Below are positions 21,544 through 29,945 of a DNA stretch of 64,000 bases, piece by piece. A program made the position numbers and the translations under genes. Numbering within the stretch: position 1 is the first letter of the stretch; each line of letters begins with the position of its first letter. Under the pieces are notes generated by a model that ran no database searches, was not told the origin of the DNA, and saw only the letters and a program-made list of their open reading frames with translations. The stretch spans positions 558,001 to 622,000 of the forward strand of contig NZ_CABEHV010000004.1 of NCBI RefSeq assembly GCF_901542415.1, written 5' to 3'. The DNA comes from Streptococcus mitis. Its GTDB lineage: Bacteria; Bacillota; Bacilli; Lactobacillales; Streptococcaceae.

Positions 21544-23094
21544 ATGGAGGAACAGTCAGAAACACTCAGTTCCAAGAAAGAATTTGCCTTTGCCTCAAGT
21601 ACCATATTATCCCAAGTTGGACGAGGAATCATCGTCGGTCTTGTCGTTGGGATCATCGTTGGATCTTTTCGGTTTTTAATCGAAAAAGGCTTCCACCTGA
21701 TAGAAGGACTTTATCAAGATCAAGTGCACCTAGTGCGCAATCTTTTTATCATTGGGCTATTTTATTTAGTAGTTTGTTGGCTCAGTGCGAAATTAACTCG
21801 ATCAGAAAAAGATATCAAAGGCTCAGGAATTCCTCAAGTTGAAGCCGAATTAAAGGGACTCATGACCCTCAACTGGTGGGGCGTACTTTGGAAAAAATAT
21901 ATTCTAGGAATTCTTGCTATTGCAAGCGGACTCATGTTGGGGCGAGAAGGGCCAAGTATTCAACTTGGAGCAGTCGGTGGAAAAGGTATTGCCAAGTGGC
22001 TTAAATCTAGTCCGGTAGAGGAACGCTCCTTAATTGCTAGTGGTGCCGCCGCAGGATTAGCCGCAGCCTTTAATGCACCAATAGCGGGTCTCCTCTTTGT
22101 CGTAGAAGAAGTCTATCATCATTTTTCTCGATTTTTCTGGGTTTCCACTCTAGCAGCCAGTCTCGTAGCAAACTTTGTCTCACTACTCATATTTGGCCTA
22201 ACGCCCGTACTGGATATGCCAGACAATATTCCTCTCATGACGCTGGATCAGTATTGGATTTACTTGGTTATGGGAATTTTTCTAGGACTTTCCGGTTTTC
22301 TCTATGAGAAAGCTGTATTAAACGTCGGCAGAGTTTATGATTGGCTTGGTAAAAAAATCCGTTTGGATAGAGCTTATTATCCAATACTGGCCTTCATTCT
22401 CATCATACCAGTCGGAATCTTCTTACCCCAAATTCTCGGTGGTGGAAATCAGCTGGTTCTTTCCCTAACTGAGCAAGATTTTAGTTTCCAAGTTCTATTA
22501 GTTTACTTTTTGATCCGCTTTATCTGGAGCATGATTAGTTATGGAAGTGGCCTTCCAGGAGGAATTTTCCTACCAATTTTGGCGCTTGGTTCCTTACTTG
22601 GTGCCCTTGTTGGTGTTATTTGTGTCAATCTTGGGCTTGTCAGTCAAGAGCAATTCCCTATATTTGTCATTTTGGGAATGAGTGGCTATTTTGGAGCAAT
22701 ATCCAAGGCTCCCTTAACTGCTATGATACTCGTAACTGAGATGGTAGGTGATATTCGCAACCTCATGCCACTTGGATTAGTAACCTTGGTCGCCTACATC
22801 ATCATGGATCTGCTCAAAGGTGCGCCAGTTTATGAGGCTATGTTGGAAAAAATGCTGCCAGAAGAAGCATCAGATGAAGGAGAAGTCACACTTATTGAAA
22901 TTCCTGTATCAGACAAAATCGCTGGAAAACAGGTTCATGAACTCAACTTGCCACACAATATCCTCATCACGACCCAAGTTCATAATGGTAAAAGCCAAAC
23001 GGTTAATGGCTCTACCAGAATGTATCTGGGTGATATGATTCACCTAGTTATTCCAAAAAGTGAAATTGGAAAAGTAAAAGATTTGTTGTTGTAG
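21544..23094 (+). CDS. CLC-family chloride channel/antiporter with TrkA-C domain
   Basis: A membrane protein of the CLC family with about ten hydrophobic segments. Family signatures are GSGIPQVEAEL (about residue 96), GREGPSIQLGAVGG (about 134) and LPGGIFLPILALGS (about 345). The Glu of GREGP is the gating glutamate, so anion/proton exchange is likely. The last 75 residues (from about VTLIEIPVSDKIAG) resemble a TrkA-C ligand-binding domain. I place the start at ATG 21544 rather than 21538 because AAGGA lies 6 bases before it. It follows rnhB by 16 bases and may share its transcript. Confidence 0.93.
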   Translation: MEEQSETLSSKKEFAFASSTILSQVGRGIIVGLVVGIIVGSFRFLIEKGFHLIEGLYQDQVHLVRNLFIIGLFYLVVCWLSAKLTRSEKDIKGSGIPQVEAELKGLMTLNWWGVLWKKYILGILAIASGLMLGREGPSIQLGAVGGKGIAKWLKSSPVEERSLIASGAAAGLAAAFNAPIAGLLFVVEEVYHHFSRFFWVSTLAASLVANFVSLLIFGLTPVLDMPDNIPLMTLDQYWIYLVMGIFLGLSGFLYEKAVLNVGRVYDWLGKKIRLDRAYYPILAFILIIPVGIFLPQILGGGNQLVLSLTEQDFSFQVLLVYFLIRFIWSMISYGSGLPGGIFLPILALGSLLGALVGVICVNLGLVSQEQFPIFVILGMSGYFGAISKAPLTAMILVTEMVGDIRNLMPLGLVTLVAYIIMDLLKGAPVYEAMLEKMLPEEASDEGEVTLIEIPVSDKIAGKQVHELNLPHNILITTQVHNGKSQTVNGSTRMYLGDMIHLVIPKSEIGKVKDLLL

Positions 23095-23153
23095 AGTATG
23101 TTACATAATTTATATTATGTATAAAGTTTATTTCTTAATTAAATATATTAGAA

Positions 23154-23180
23154 AACCGATTCTCAGTAATGGAGTCGGTT
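23154..23180 (+). terminator. terminator after the CLC gene
   Basis: AACCGATTC and GAGTCGGTT arms with a 9-base loop, followed by ATTTTTT, 60 bases past the CLC stop codon. Confidence 0.8.
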
Positions 23181-23281
23181 ATTTTTTAAGACAAGATATT
23201 GAACACACAAATAATTGAACTTTGTAAAAAATAATACTATAATTAAGTTAGAAATGATAAAGCATAAAGCTAGAAAGGAGT

Positions 23282-23306
23282 TTACTGTATCAAATCTGTA
23301 CAGTAA
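23282..23306 (+). repeat. 8-bp inverted repeat in a possible leader
   Basis: TTACTGTA and TACAGTAA are perfect inverted arms around 9 bases. The hairpin sits between an AAAGGAG motif (23274-23280) and the ATG of a short frame at 23316. It could be an operator or a structure affecting translation. Confidence 0.5.
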
Positions 23307-23315
23307 GAAAAAATC

Positions 23316-23474
23316 ATGAATTTGTATCTCATAGCTCCTTATATAGCTCTTCAGTTATGTAGTATGAACAGAAGTTTAATGGGTGAGATTTTTATTACTT
23401 TCCTTATTCTGTTGACTATTTCATTCTGGTTTAGTATTTGGAAGCTAGAAAAAGCACTAGATAATGATTCATAA
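23316..23474 (+). CDS. possible 52-residue membrane peptide
   Basis: A short frame starting MNLYLIAPYIALQL with one clear hydrophobic segment (IFITFLILLTISFWFSIW) and a charged tail. A good AAAGGAG site exists but is 35 bases upstream, separated by a perfect 8-bp hairpin, so direct initiation would be weak unless the hairpin brings the two together. No family recognised. It lies between the CLC terminator and the left 116-bp repeat. Confidence 0.35.
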   Translation: MNLYLIAPYIALQLCSMNRSLMGEIFITFLILLTISFWFSIWKLEKALDNDS

Positions 23475-23514
23475 TGAAACTCCAAAGATTTCTAAAACTA
23501 AAAGTTTATGTACA

Positions 23515-23630
23515 ATTGACTAAACTAGAGCTAAACCATTGATACAATTGAATTAGAAGCATAAAGTACATTCTTTAAAAAGTGTACTTTATTTTTGTTT
23601 TGTACATTATTTTGGAGTGGTATTTTGTAT
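23515..23630 (+). repeat. left copy of a 116-bp direct repeat flanking the terminus cassette
   Basis: It aligns without gaps to 27527-27642 with 11 mismatches (about 90% identity). It contains an internal hairpin (AAAGTACA...TGTACTTT followed by ATTTTTGTTTT), so each copy is also a likely terminator. The two copies enclose about 3.9 kb of AT-rich accessory genes. Confidence 0.9.
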
Positions 23631-23756
23631 ATTTTCTAGTACATAATATACTCTAATCCGAGAAATTGATTTGTACATTTTCTACTCTAATAGGTGTAGA
23701 AGAAGTGGTGGTTCAATTGTACATTTTTAAAAATAAAGTAGCTGTTTTTTTGATAG

Positions 23757-24527
23757 CTACTGTTCTTGTGTTTGAACTTCTTTATTAAGTTCATTTAATA
23801 AATTGTTAATTTTTGATTCAACTGATACTCTTGTTACTTTTAAGATGTTTTCTGGTTTTAAAGAAGGATTGTTAGGATTGTTTACTTCAAAACAATTTTC
23901 GTAATTTTTCAATTCAGGGACTGCTTCGTACCATCTTTTGAAAGAACGAGTCAAGATTATTTTTACATCTTTTTGTTTGATACGATTTTTAATAATGTCA
24001 AAAAGAAATTTTTGAGTTGGAAGATAATCTTTTCCTGCTAGTTTATCACAACGGCCATCATAAGAGATAGAATGATAAGGAAAGAATTCTGCAAGAGCAA
24101 TATTTTTAGTAATTGTCTTTAATGAAGTTAGAATTTCTTTTTTATCTATTATCCAATCTTTCAGTTTTTCTCCCCAGTATCCCAAATTACTATCAGTTGA
24201 AAATTCTAGAGCGTGAAAATTCGTTGAGTTTAATTCAAGATTGTTTTTTATTTTATTTGCGTATTCTGGATCTGATTTATAGTCATCTTCATAATCTTGA
24301 CCGTAGCAAGGATTCAAGCTTAGAATAATCACATTAGAGTGTTGTATATCACCAACAAAGTGTTGAGGATAGACTTCAAGTTTTAAAGCGTAATTAAGAT
24401 CTCCTTTTGATGGATAAGATTTTCTTTCGATAAACTGTTTAATGTATTTCCAGTCATCATCAGCAACTATTATTTTGCTACCATTGTAGTCTCTTGAAGC
24501 TACACCAATCCAAGGATTCTTCATCAT
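23757..24527 (-). CDS. hypothetical protein, possible uracil-DNA-glycosylase-like fold
   Basis: A 256-residue soluble protein of no certain family. VIILSLNPCYG (about residues 66-76) resembles the LNPG motif I of the uracil-DNA glycosylase superfamily. ALAEFFPYHS in the middle and NPNNPSLKPEN near the C-terminus recall its later motifs, but the match is by eye only. An AGAGG site lies 5 bases before the ATG at 24527. It is divergent from the next gene and is the first gene of the cassette enclosed by the 116-bp repeats. Composition is AT-rich like its neighbours, suggesting acquisition. Confidence 0.7.
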   Translation of the reverse strand: MMKNPWIGVASRDYNGSKIIVADDDWKYIKQFIERKSYPSKGDLNYALKLEVYPQHFVGDIQHSNVIILSLNPCYGQDYEDDYKSDPEYANKIKNNLELNSTNFHALEFSTDSNLGYWGEKLKDWIIDKKEILTSLKTITKNIALAEFFPYHSISYDGRCDKLAGKDYLPTQKFLFDIIKNRIKQKDVKIILTRSFKRWYEAVPELKNYENCFEVNNPNNPSLKPENILKVTRVSVESKINNLLNELNKEVQTQEQ

Positions 24528-24640
24528 ACCAACCTCTATTCATATTTATAACACTATTTTAGCACAAACATGAATACTTCCTAAGATAAAAAGCAATAAT
24601 TAATGATATAATAGTATTATAAAGCGAAAGGATATTAAGA

Positions 24641-25036
24641 ATGGATATTAATACTGTAATCACTTCGATTATAACATCAGGGATTATTGGTGTCTTTATT
24701 TCAGAGTATTATCAACGAAAAACCTTGATTAAGAAAATGAAGAGGGATTTTGTTATCGAATTTTTTAGTTGTAGATTTATGTTGAAAGATGACCATAAAG
24801 GGGATACTACTGAGTTAAATAAAACATTGGGGAAAATCCCTATTATTTTTTCAGATAATAAAAAAGTGATTGAGTGTTACGACAATCTTTTTACTGACAA
24901 TAGTAATAAAACCTTATTAAGATTGATTAAAGCAATGTGTAAAGATAAAAATGTGAACATTGATATTTCTAGTTGGGATGATGATATGATTATGCGAGTA
25001 TTATCCGTTACCAAGGAAGAAAATAAACAATTATAG
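24641..25036 (+). CDS. small membrane-anchored hypothetical protein
   Basis: A 131-residue protein with one N-terminal transmembrane helix (TVITSIITSGIIGVFISEY) followed by a basic stop-transfer region and a soluble domain containing LNKTLGKIPIIFSDNKKV and LIKAMCKD. I recall similar short proteins with a helix and an 'IPIVFSD' block in many bacteria as a conserved domain of unknown function, but cannot name it reliably. The topology suggests a cytoplasmic domain tethered to the membrane. TATAAT at about 24616-24621 and GAAAGGA before the ATG indicate its own promoter and good translation. Confidence 0.7.
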   Translation: MDINTVITSIITSGIIGVFISEYYQRKTLIKKMKRDFVIEFFSCRFMLKDDHKGDTTELNKTLGKIPIIFSDNKKVIECYDNLFTDNSNKTLLRLIKAMCKDKNVNIDISSWDDDMIMRVLSVTKEENKQL

Positions 25037-25172
25037 AGAACAGTAGGAGAATATTATTTTGTTGTGCGGATCTTCTCTTTAGTATTAATTGATCAATACT
25101 ATTCAATAGACGCTATAGCCATTTAAGTCTATTACTATTAAAACTAATGAAATTCAGGAAGGGTGGTGTCTT

Positions 25173-25640
25173 ATGAACAATAAGGTATATATGTTATCAA
25201 AAAAATTTCGTGAAGCAATTGAAGTGGCAAAAGAAGAAGGTTTACTAGATTCAGACCCAACCTTAAAAAATTTTCCGAGAGGGTGCTGTGGTTCTGGAAG
25301 TTCACTATTAGCTAAATTTTTGTATGAAAACGGCGTGTATACTTATGAAGTAAATGGTACAAAATACGGCGAAACTTCTTGGGATAATCAATCTCACACA
25401 TGGTTAATGTTAGAAAATAATTACATAATTGACATTACTGGAAATCAGTTTAGAACAGATGCGGAATTTCTTTATTATTCAGAAAAAGTTTACTATGGAA
25501 AAATGGATGACTTTCATTTAATGTTTGATTATGATGAGAATGATATTAATGAATATGATGATTGTACACTACTAAGTGGTAAAGTTGGAGAACAATACTT
25601 AAGTATGTACAACGCGATAGTAGATTGTATTGAGTATTAG
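25173..25640 (+). CDS. hypothetical protein with Cys-His-Asp pattern (transglutaminase/papain-like)
   Basis: A 155-residue soluble protein. The order Cys38/Cys39 in RGCCGSGSSLLAKFL at the head of a helix, His75 in SHTWLMLE and Asp87 in IIDITGNQF matches the catalytic Cys-His-Asp layout of transglutaminase-like/papain-fold enzymes; the His strand is followed by the Asp strand as expected. This suggests a peptidase, amidase or acyl-transfer enzyme, but no specific family is recognised. A strong GGAAGGGTGG ribosome site precedes the ATG. It lies in the cassette with a HEPN RNase gene, so a toxin or defence role is possible. Confidence 0.65.
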   Translation: MNNKVYMLSKKFREAIEVAKEEGLLDSDPTLKNFPRGCCGSGSSLLAKFLYENGVYTYEVNGTKYGETSWDNQSHTWLMLENNYIIDITGNQFRTDAEFLYYSEKVYYGKMDDFHLMFDYDENDINEYDDCTLLSGKVGEQYLSMYNAIVDCIEY

Positions 25641-25967
25641 GTTTGGCCGTAAGTATTTAATAACTAAGTTATAGGGTTTCCTCGTTTGGTAGCTTTTAGA
25701 AAATTCATGATAATAACTATCTCCTAATTTTCGTCAGAAATCCGAGGCAAGAGTCAATCTTTTAGTCTCATGATTATGAAGAAGGAATTTTCAACACATT
25801 TATTTTTGTAACAGTGTAAAACCCATTCATTATCAAATAATAGAAAACTAAAGGATTTAAAGAGAATTTTAATTGGGACATGATAAAAGAGTTTTTATAT
25901 GATATGTTAGTTGAAGAACAGGAAAATAAAGGAAAATTAAATTTAAAATCGAAATATTTAGTTTGGG
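25641..25967. other. spacer without a convincing gene
   Basis: AT-rich intergenic DNA. The only coding signal is a frame ending at 25990 that could give a 36-residue peptide from ATG 25880. It overlaps the start of the HEPN gene and may be the tail of a deleted upstream gene. No terminator, repeat or strong promoter is evident. Confidence 0.5.
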
Positions 25968-27468
25968 ATGAAGATGTTAACAAATAATCCAATTAATCAT
26001 AATGTACTTAAATTGTCAATGGATTTCGATAATGCTTTTAAACATAAAAATATAGAGGAAATCTATAGACTAATAGAATTTGGAAAAAATATGGAAAATA
26101 CTATTGATGATATTTCCAAAATTCAATTATTTTATTCTATTGGGACAGCATATGGTGATATATTTGAATTAAGTGATAACCTAGTATTCAACATAGATAC
26201 CGATTATACAGTTCAACAAATTTATTACTTTAGAAAAGCTATCGAAATTTCAAATAATATTGATATAAATCCTGAGAACAATAGCTTTGTTCACCCGTTA
26301 TTATGCTCACTTTACACTAATTACGCAAATCTATTAGATGCTTGTGGTAGAAAACAGTTAGCTATTAAGATGTATTGTAAATGTATACAAATCAATCTAA
26401 GATTCACAATGGCTAGTGGTAACTTGGCTATTTGTCTACATCATTATCGTAATTTTTTGAATGATAATGAACACCTTCACTTTATTAAAAAAATTAAAAA
26501 TTTAATAGAAACAAGCATAACTGTTTCAGATCCAAACAGAGTTGATTATGCAGAAAAGCGATTTATTGAACTTTACGAACAATACCTTAATTATAAAGAT
26601 TTAGATGAATGCTCTTGTAAAACCATCGATTATAATCCTAATTCACAAAAGTATCGCGAAAAAGTATCGCGAATGGTGTTGGAACAACGTGCTGTATCTT
26701 AATCCACTTAATGACTTACAAGCTGACGATATAAATAGATATGATGATAATCTTTTACTACCAAGTTTATTATTTCAATCGGATAAAGATTTAAACAAAT
26801 ATATTTCTATGTTTAATCAAATTAAGCAAGAATATGTTTATGCGCGTTATCTCTGTTTTAATAGCACCGAGAGTGATTCGGTTCATTATGCTGACGAGAA
26901 TGTTAATCTTATTGATTGTTTAGACTACGTACAATACTCTATCAGAGTTGAAGGTTTAAAAGCGGCTTTTAAAACACTATATTCATTATTAGATAAAGTT
27001 GCAATGTTTATAAATGAATATTATTCTCTAAAAATTGAGACTAGACAAGTAAATTTTCATTCAATTTGGAGGTCTAATAGCGATTTAAATAAATGTATAG
27101 ATAAGAACATTGGTCTGTCATCTATATTTTGGATAGCGAAAGATTTTGATAATGGTAATAATTCTTTAACAGCTAATCCAAACTCAAAGCGATTGAAAAT
27201 TATTAGAAATTATTTAGAGCACAGGTTTACTAATATAACATTGAATTTTTTTGATGGAAGTGAAGATAATAATGAAACTAGACTGTATCTAACTGAATTT
27301 GAACTTCAAGAGTTTGCATTAGATTTATTAAATCTTGTAAGGGAAGTTATTTTTTCACTCAAAAATGCCATTCAAATAAGTGAAAATGAAAAACAATCTA
27401 CTCTAAGTAATGATGTTGCTTTAATTCCGATAAATTATGAAGAAGTAAATTCGGAAGATAAATTATAG
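25968..27468 (+). pseudogene. LA2681-type HEPN RNase gene, frameshifted by a 13-bp duplication
   Basis: Two overlapping frames (25968-26702 and 26605-27468) are parts of one protein. The first half is helical with a TPR-like stretch (LYTNYANLLDACGRKQLAIK). The second half has LLPSLLFQ, FNQIKQEYVYARYLCF and a C-terminal HEPN RNase motif, Arg-x4-His in RNYLEH (27205-27222). This architecture recalls the LA2681-like HEPN family. Deleting one copy of the 13-bp tandem repeat at 26647-26672 joins the frames as SQKYREWCWNNVLYLNPLND, a natural continuation, giving about 495 residues. HEPN RNases of this kind are predicted to act in defence or abortive infection; that role is inference here. Confidence 0.8.
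26647..26672 (+). repeat. 13-bp exact tandem duplication inside the HEPN gene
   Basis: The unit AAAAGTATCGCGA occurs twice back to back. Thirteen is not a multiple of three, so the second copy shifts the frame and leads to a stop at 26702. Loss of one unit restores the full frame. Confidence 0.95.
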
Positions 27469-27526
27469 CATTGAGCATACAATTTATAGTCGTTATAAAA
27501 AGCAATAGTCTAAATTCATTTAACTA

Positions 27527-27642
27527 ATCGACTTAACTAGAGCTAAACCATTGAGAAAACTGAATTAGAAGGATAAAGTACACTCATTAAGCAGTGTACT
27601 TTATTTTTGTTTTGTACATTATTCTGGAGTGGTATTTTGTAT
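27527..27642 (+). repeat. right copy of the 116-bp direct repeat
   Basis: Partner of 23515-23630 (gapless, 11 mismatches). Like the left copy it ends in GGTATTTTGTAT and includes a GTACACT...AGTGTAC hairpin followed by TTTATTTTTGTTTT, a probable terminator for the cassette. It ends 27 bases before dif_SL. Confidence 0.9.
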
Positions 27643-27669
27643 GTTATATAATCTTAAAAACTTCACAAT

Positions 27670-27700
27670 ATCTTTCCGAAAAACTATAATTTTCTTGAAA
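27670..27700 (+). other. dif: dif_SL chromosome-dimer resolution site
   Basis: A 31-base site with left arm ATCTTTCCGAA, centre AAACTATAA and right arm TTTTCTTGAAA. It matches the streptococcal/lactococcal dif_SL site as I remember it and lies immediately upstream of xerS, its usual position. XerS acts here with FtsK to resolve chromosome dimers, marking the replication terminus. Confidence 0.88.
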
Positions 27701-27723
27701 AATATATTAGTCTATGCTATACT
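27695..27723 (+). promoter_or_regulatory. xerS promoter overlapping dif_SL
   Basis: TTGAAA at 27695-27700 (the last six bases of the dif right arm), a 17-base spacer, and TATACT at 27718-27723. The start codon follows 29 bases later with GGAG upstream. Confidence 0.65.
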
Positions 27724-27752
27724 ACTAGTAGACTTATTTATGGAGAAAATAC

Positions 27753-28823
27753 ATGAAACGCGAGATTTTACTGGAACGAATCGACAAACTAAAACAAATC
27801 ATGCCCTGGTATGTTCTGGAATACTACCAATCTAAGCTTGCTGTTCCCTATAGTTTTACAACCTTGTACGAATACCTCAAGGAATACGATCGATTTTTCA
27901 GCTGGGTTTTGGAGTCTGGTATTTCAAACGCTGATAAAGTGTCTGATATTCCTTTATCTGTCTTGGAAAACCTGTCTAAGAAAGACATGGAATCTTTTAT
28001 CCTTTATTTGCGAGAACGTCCTTTGCTGAATGCCAATACAACCAAGCAAGGTGTTTCGCAGACAACCATCAATCGGACCTTATCAGCACTTTCTAGTCTC
28101 TACAAGTATCTAACTGAGGAAGTCGAAAACGACCAGGGGGAGCCTTATTTCTATCGTAATGTAATGAAGAAAGTTTCAACCAAGAAAAAGAAAGAAACAC
28201 TTGCTGCCAGAGCTGAAAACATTAAGCAAAAGCTCTTTCTAGGTGATGAAACAGAAGGTTTTCTGACTTATATCGACCAAGAGTACCCACAACAGCTCTC
28301 AAATCGCGCTCTCTCGTCATTCAATAAAAATAAAGAACGTGATTTGGCCATTATCGCCCTTCTCTTGGCGTCAGGTGTCCGCTTATCTGAAGCTGTTAAT
28401 CTGGATCTAAGAGATCTCAATTTAAAAATGATGGTTATTGATGTCACACGTAAGGGTGGAAAACGTGACTCAGTCAATGTCGCTGCCTTTGCTAAGCCTT
28501 ACCTAGAGAATTATCTAGCCATTCGAAATCAACGCTATAAGACGGAAAAAACAGATACAGCCCTCTTTTTGACACTCTACAGAGGTGTTCCCAATCGTAT
28601 CGATGCTTCCAGCGTGGAAAAGATGGTTGCTAAGTACTCTGAGGACTTCAAAGTACGTGTAACCCCCCACAAACTGCGTCATACCCTAGCAACTAGGCTC
28701 TATGATGCGACTAAATCGCAAGTTTTGGTCAGTCACCAGCTAGGACACGCCAGTACACAAGTTACTGACCTCTATACCCATATCGTCAATGATGAACAAA
28801 AGAATGCTCTAGAGAGTTTATAA
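27753..28823 (+). CDS. xerS: tyrosine recombinase XerS
   Basis: XerS is the single Xer recombinase of streptococci and resolves chromosome dimers at dif_SL. The 356-residue protein has an N-terminal SAM-like core-binding domain and a C-terminal catalytic domain. Catalytic residues visible are Arg in SGVRLSEA, Lys in TRKGGK, His and Arg in PHKLRHTLA, His in LGHAST and the nucleophile Tyr in YTHIV. GGAGAAA lies 7 bases before the ATG. Its promoter overlaps the dif site, so binding of XerS may repress its own gene. Confidence 0.97.
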   Translation: MKREILLERIDKLKQIMPWYVLEYYQSKLAVPYSFTTLYEYLKEYDRFFSWVLESGISNADKVSDIPLSVLENLSKKDMESFILYLRERPLLNANTTKQGVSQTTINRTLSALSSLYKYLTEEVENDQGEPYFYRNVMKKVSTKKKKETLAARAENIKQKLFLGDETEGFLTYIDQEYPQQLSNRALSSFNKNKERDLAIIALLLASGVRLSEAVNLDLRDLNLKMMVIDVTRKGGKRDSVNVAAFAKPYLENYLAIRNQRYKTEKTDTALFLTLYRGVPNRIDASSVEKMVAKYSEDFKVRVTPHKLRHTLATRLYDATKSQVLVSHQLGHASTQVTDLYTHIVNDEQKNALESL

Positions 28824-28865
28824 AATACATAAAATAAATTATGTAATATATGATTTTTAAAAAAG

Positions 28866-28887
28866 AAGCTGGTCCTACAACCAACTT
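28866..28887. terminator. bidirectional terminator between xerS and lplA
   Basis: AAGCTGGT and ACCAACTT arms (one mismatch) around 6 bases, with an A-run before and ATTTTT after. It lies between two convergent genes. Confidence 0.65.
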
Positions 28888-28896
28888 ATTTTTGGT

Positions 28897-29886
28897 TTAT
28901 TCAACTACCGCTTCAGCGATTTCTTCACGGCTAATACCAGCGAAGTAGCGTGTAATATCAATAGTTTCCAGAGCTTTAAGGACATCTTCGCGTTCGTATT
29001 TAACGCCACGAAGGACATCTTCTACAGCTGCAACGTCCTCGATACCAAAGAAGTCACCATAAATCTTGATGTCTTGGATTTTTGATTCGACGACATTAGC
29101 AAAGACTTCGACCTTACCACTGGTAAATTTTGTTCCACGACGGACGTTAAATTCTGGTGATTTACCGTAGTTCCAGTCCCAAGTGCCAAACTTAGTATCC
29201 TTGATGCGATTAATTTCGGCCAATTCTTCTTCTGAAAAGACGTATTCAGTCATCTCTGGGTATTCTTTTTTCATGTATTCCAATAGCAAATCACGGAATT
29301 CTTCAACTGTGATTTTTTCTGGTAATTCATTGACAATATTGGTTACACGGGCACGGACGGATTTCACACCTTTTGATTCAAATTTATCTTTTGAAACCTT
29401 AAGGGCGTTTGCTAAGACTGACAAATCAACGTCAAAGAGCAAGCAGCCGTGGTGCATGATACGGCCATTAATATAAGCTTGGGCATTGCCACAGAATTTC
29501 TTGCCATCAATCTCAAGGTCGTTACGGCCTGTGAACTCAGCTTTAACACCAAGTTGAGCCAAAGTATTGATAACTGGAGTTGAAAAACTCTTGAAGTCAA
29601 AAGCTTTGTTTTCATCTTTTTTTGAGATGATCGTGTAGTTGAGGTTATTTAAATCGTGGTAAACAGCTCCACCACCGCTGATACGGCGAACTACCTCAAT
29701 GCCATTTTCGCGAACATAATCACGGTTGATTTCTTCGATAGTGTTCTGGTGACGACCAACAATGATAGATGGTTTATTGATCCAAAGAAGGAAGATTTGA
29801 TCCTCATCCAAAAGATGTTTAAAGGCATATTCTTCCAAGGCGATATTAAAAGCAGTGTCGTTTGAATGATTGATAATATATTTCAT
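28897..29886 (-). CDS. lplA: lipoate-protein ligase A
   Basis: This enzyme activates lipoate with ATP and attaches it to the lipoyl lysine of 2-oxoacid dehydrogenase subunits. The 329-residue protein carries the family signature RRISGGGAVYHD (about residues 66-77), the HQNT segment in VGRHQNTIEE, and the C-terminal accessory domain. It is the last gene of the dehydrogenase cluster, 59 bases after lpdA, so substrate and modifying enzyme are probably made together. The lipoyl domain next door, on E3, is the obvious target. Confidence 0.95.
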   Translation of the reverse strand: MKYIINHSNDTAFNIALEEYAFKHLLDEDQIFLLWINKPSIIVGRHQNTIEEINRDYVRENGIEVVRRISGGGAVYHDLNNLNYTIISKKDENKAFDFKSFSTPVINTLAQLGVKAEFTGRNDLEIDGKKFCGNAQAYINGRIMHHGCLLFDVDLSVLANALKVSKDKFESKGVKSVRARVTNIVNELPEKITVEEFRDLLLEYMKKEYPEMTEYVFSEEELAEINRIKDTKFGTWDWNYGKSPEFNVRRGTKFTSGKVEVFANVVESKIQDIKIYGDFFGIEDVAAVEDVLRGVKYEREDVLKALETIDITRYFAGISREEIAEAVVE

Positions 29887-29945
29887 GATATCCCTTTATA
29901 CGATAGAGACTGGAAAATATCTTTCCAGCCTAGTCTATCTTCATT

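Noticed and set aside
23650..23690. A second dif-like site next to the left 116-bp repeat (TCCGAGAAA...TTTTCT)
   Set aside because: The two half-sites are six bases further apart than in dif_SL and the outer bases do not match, so it is probably chance.
25880..25990. 36-residue frame ahead of the HEPN gene
   Set aside because: Weak ribosome site and no family; it may be the tail of a lost gene, so it is described only in the spacer entry.
26605..26702. Programmed ribosomal frameshift joining the two HEPN frames
   Set aside because: No slippery heptamer or stimulatory structure is needed; the exact 13-bp duplication explains the break.
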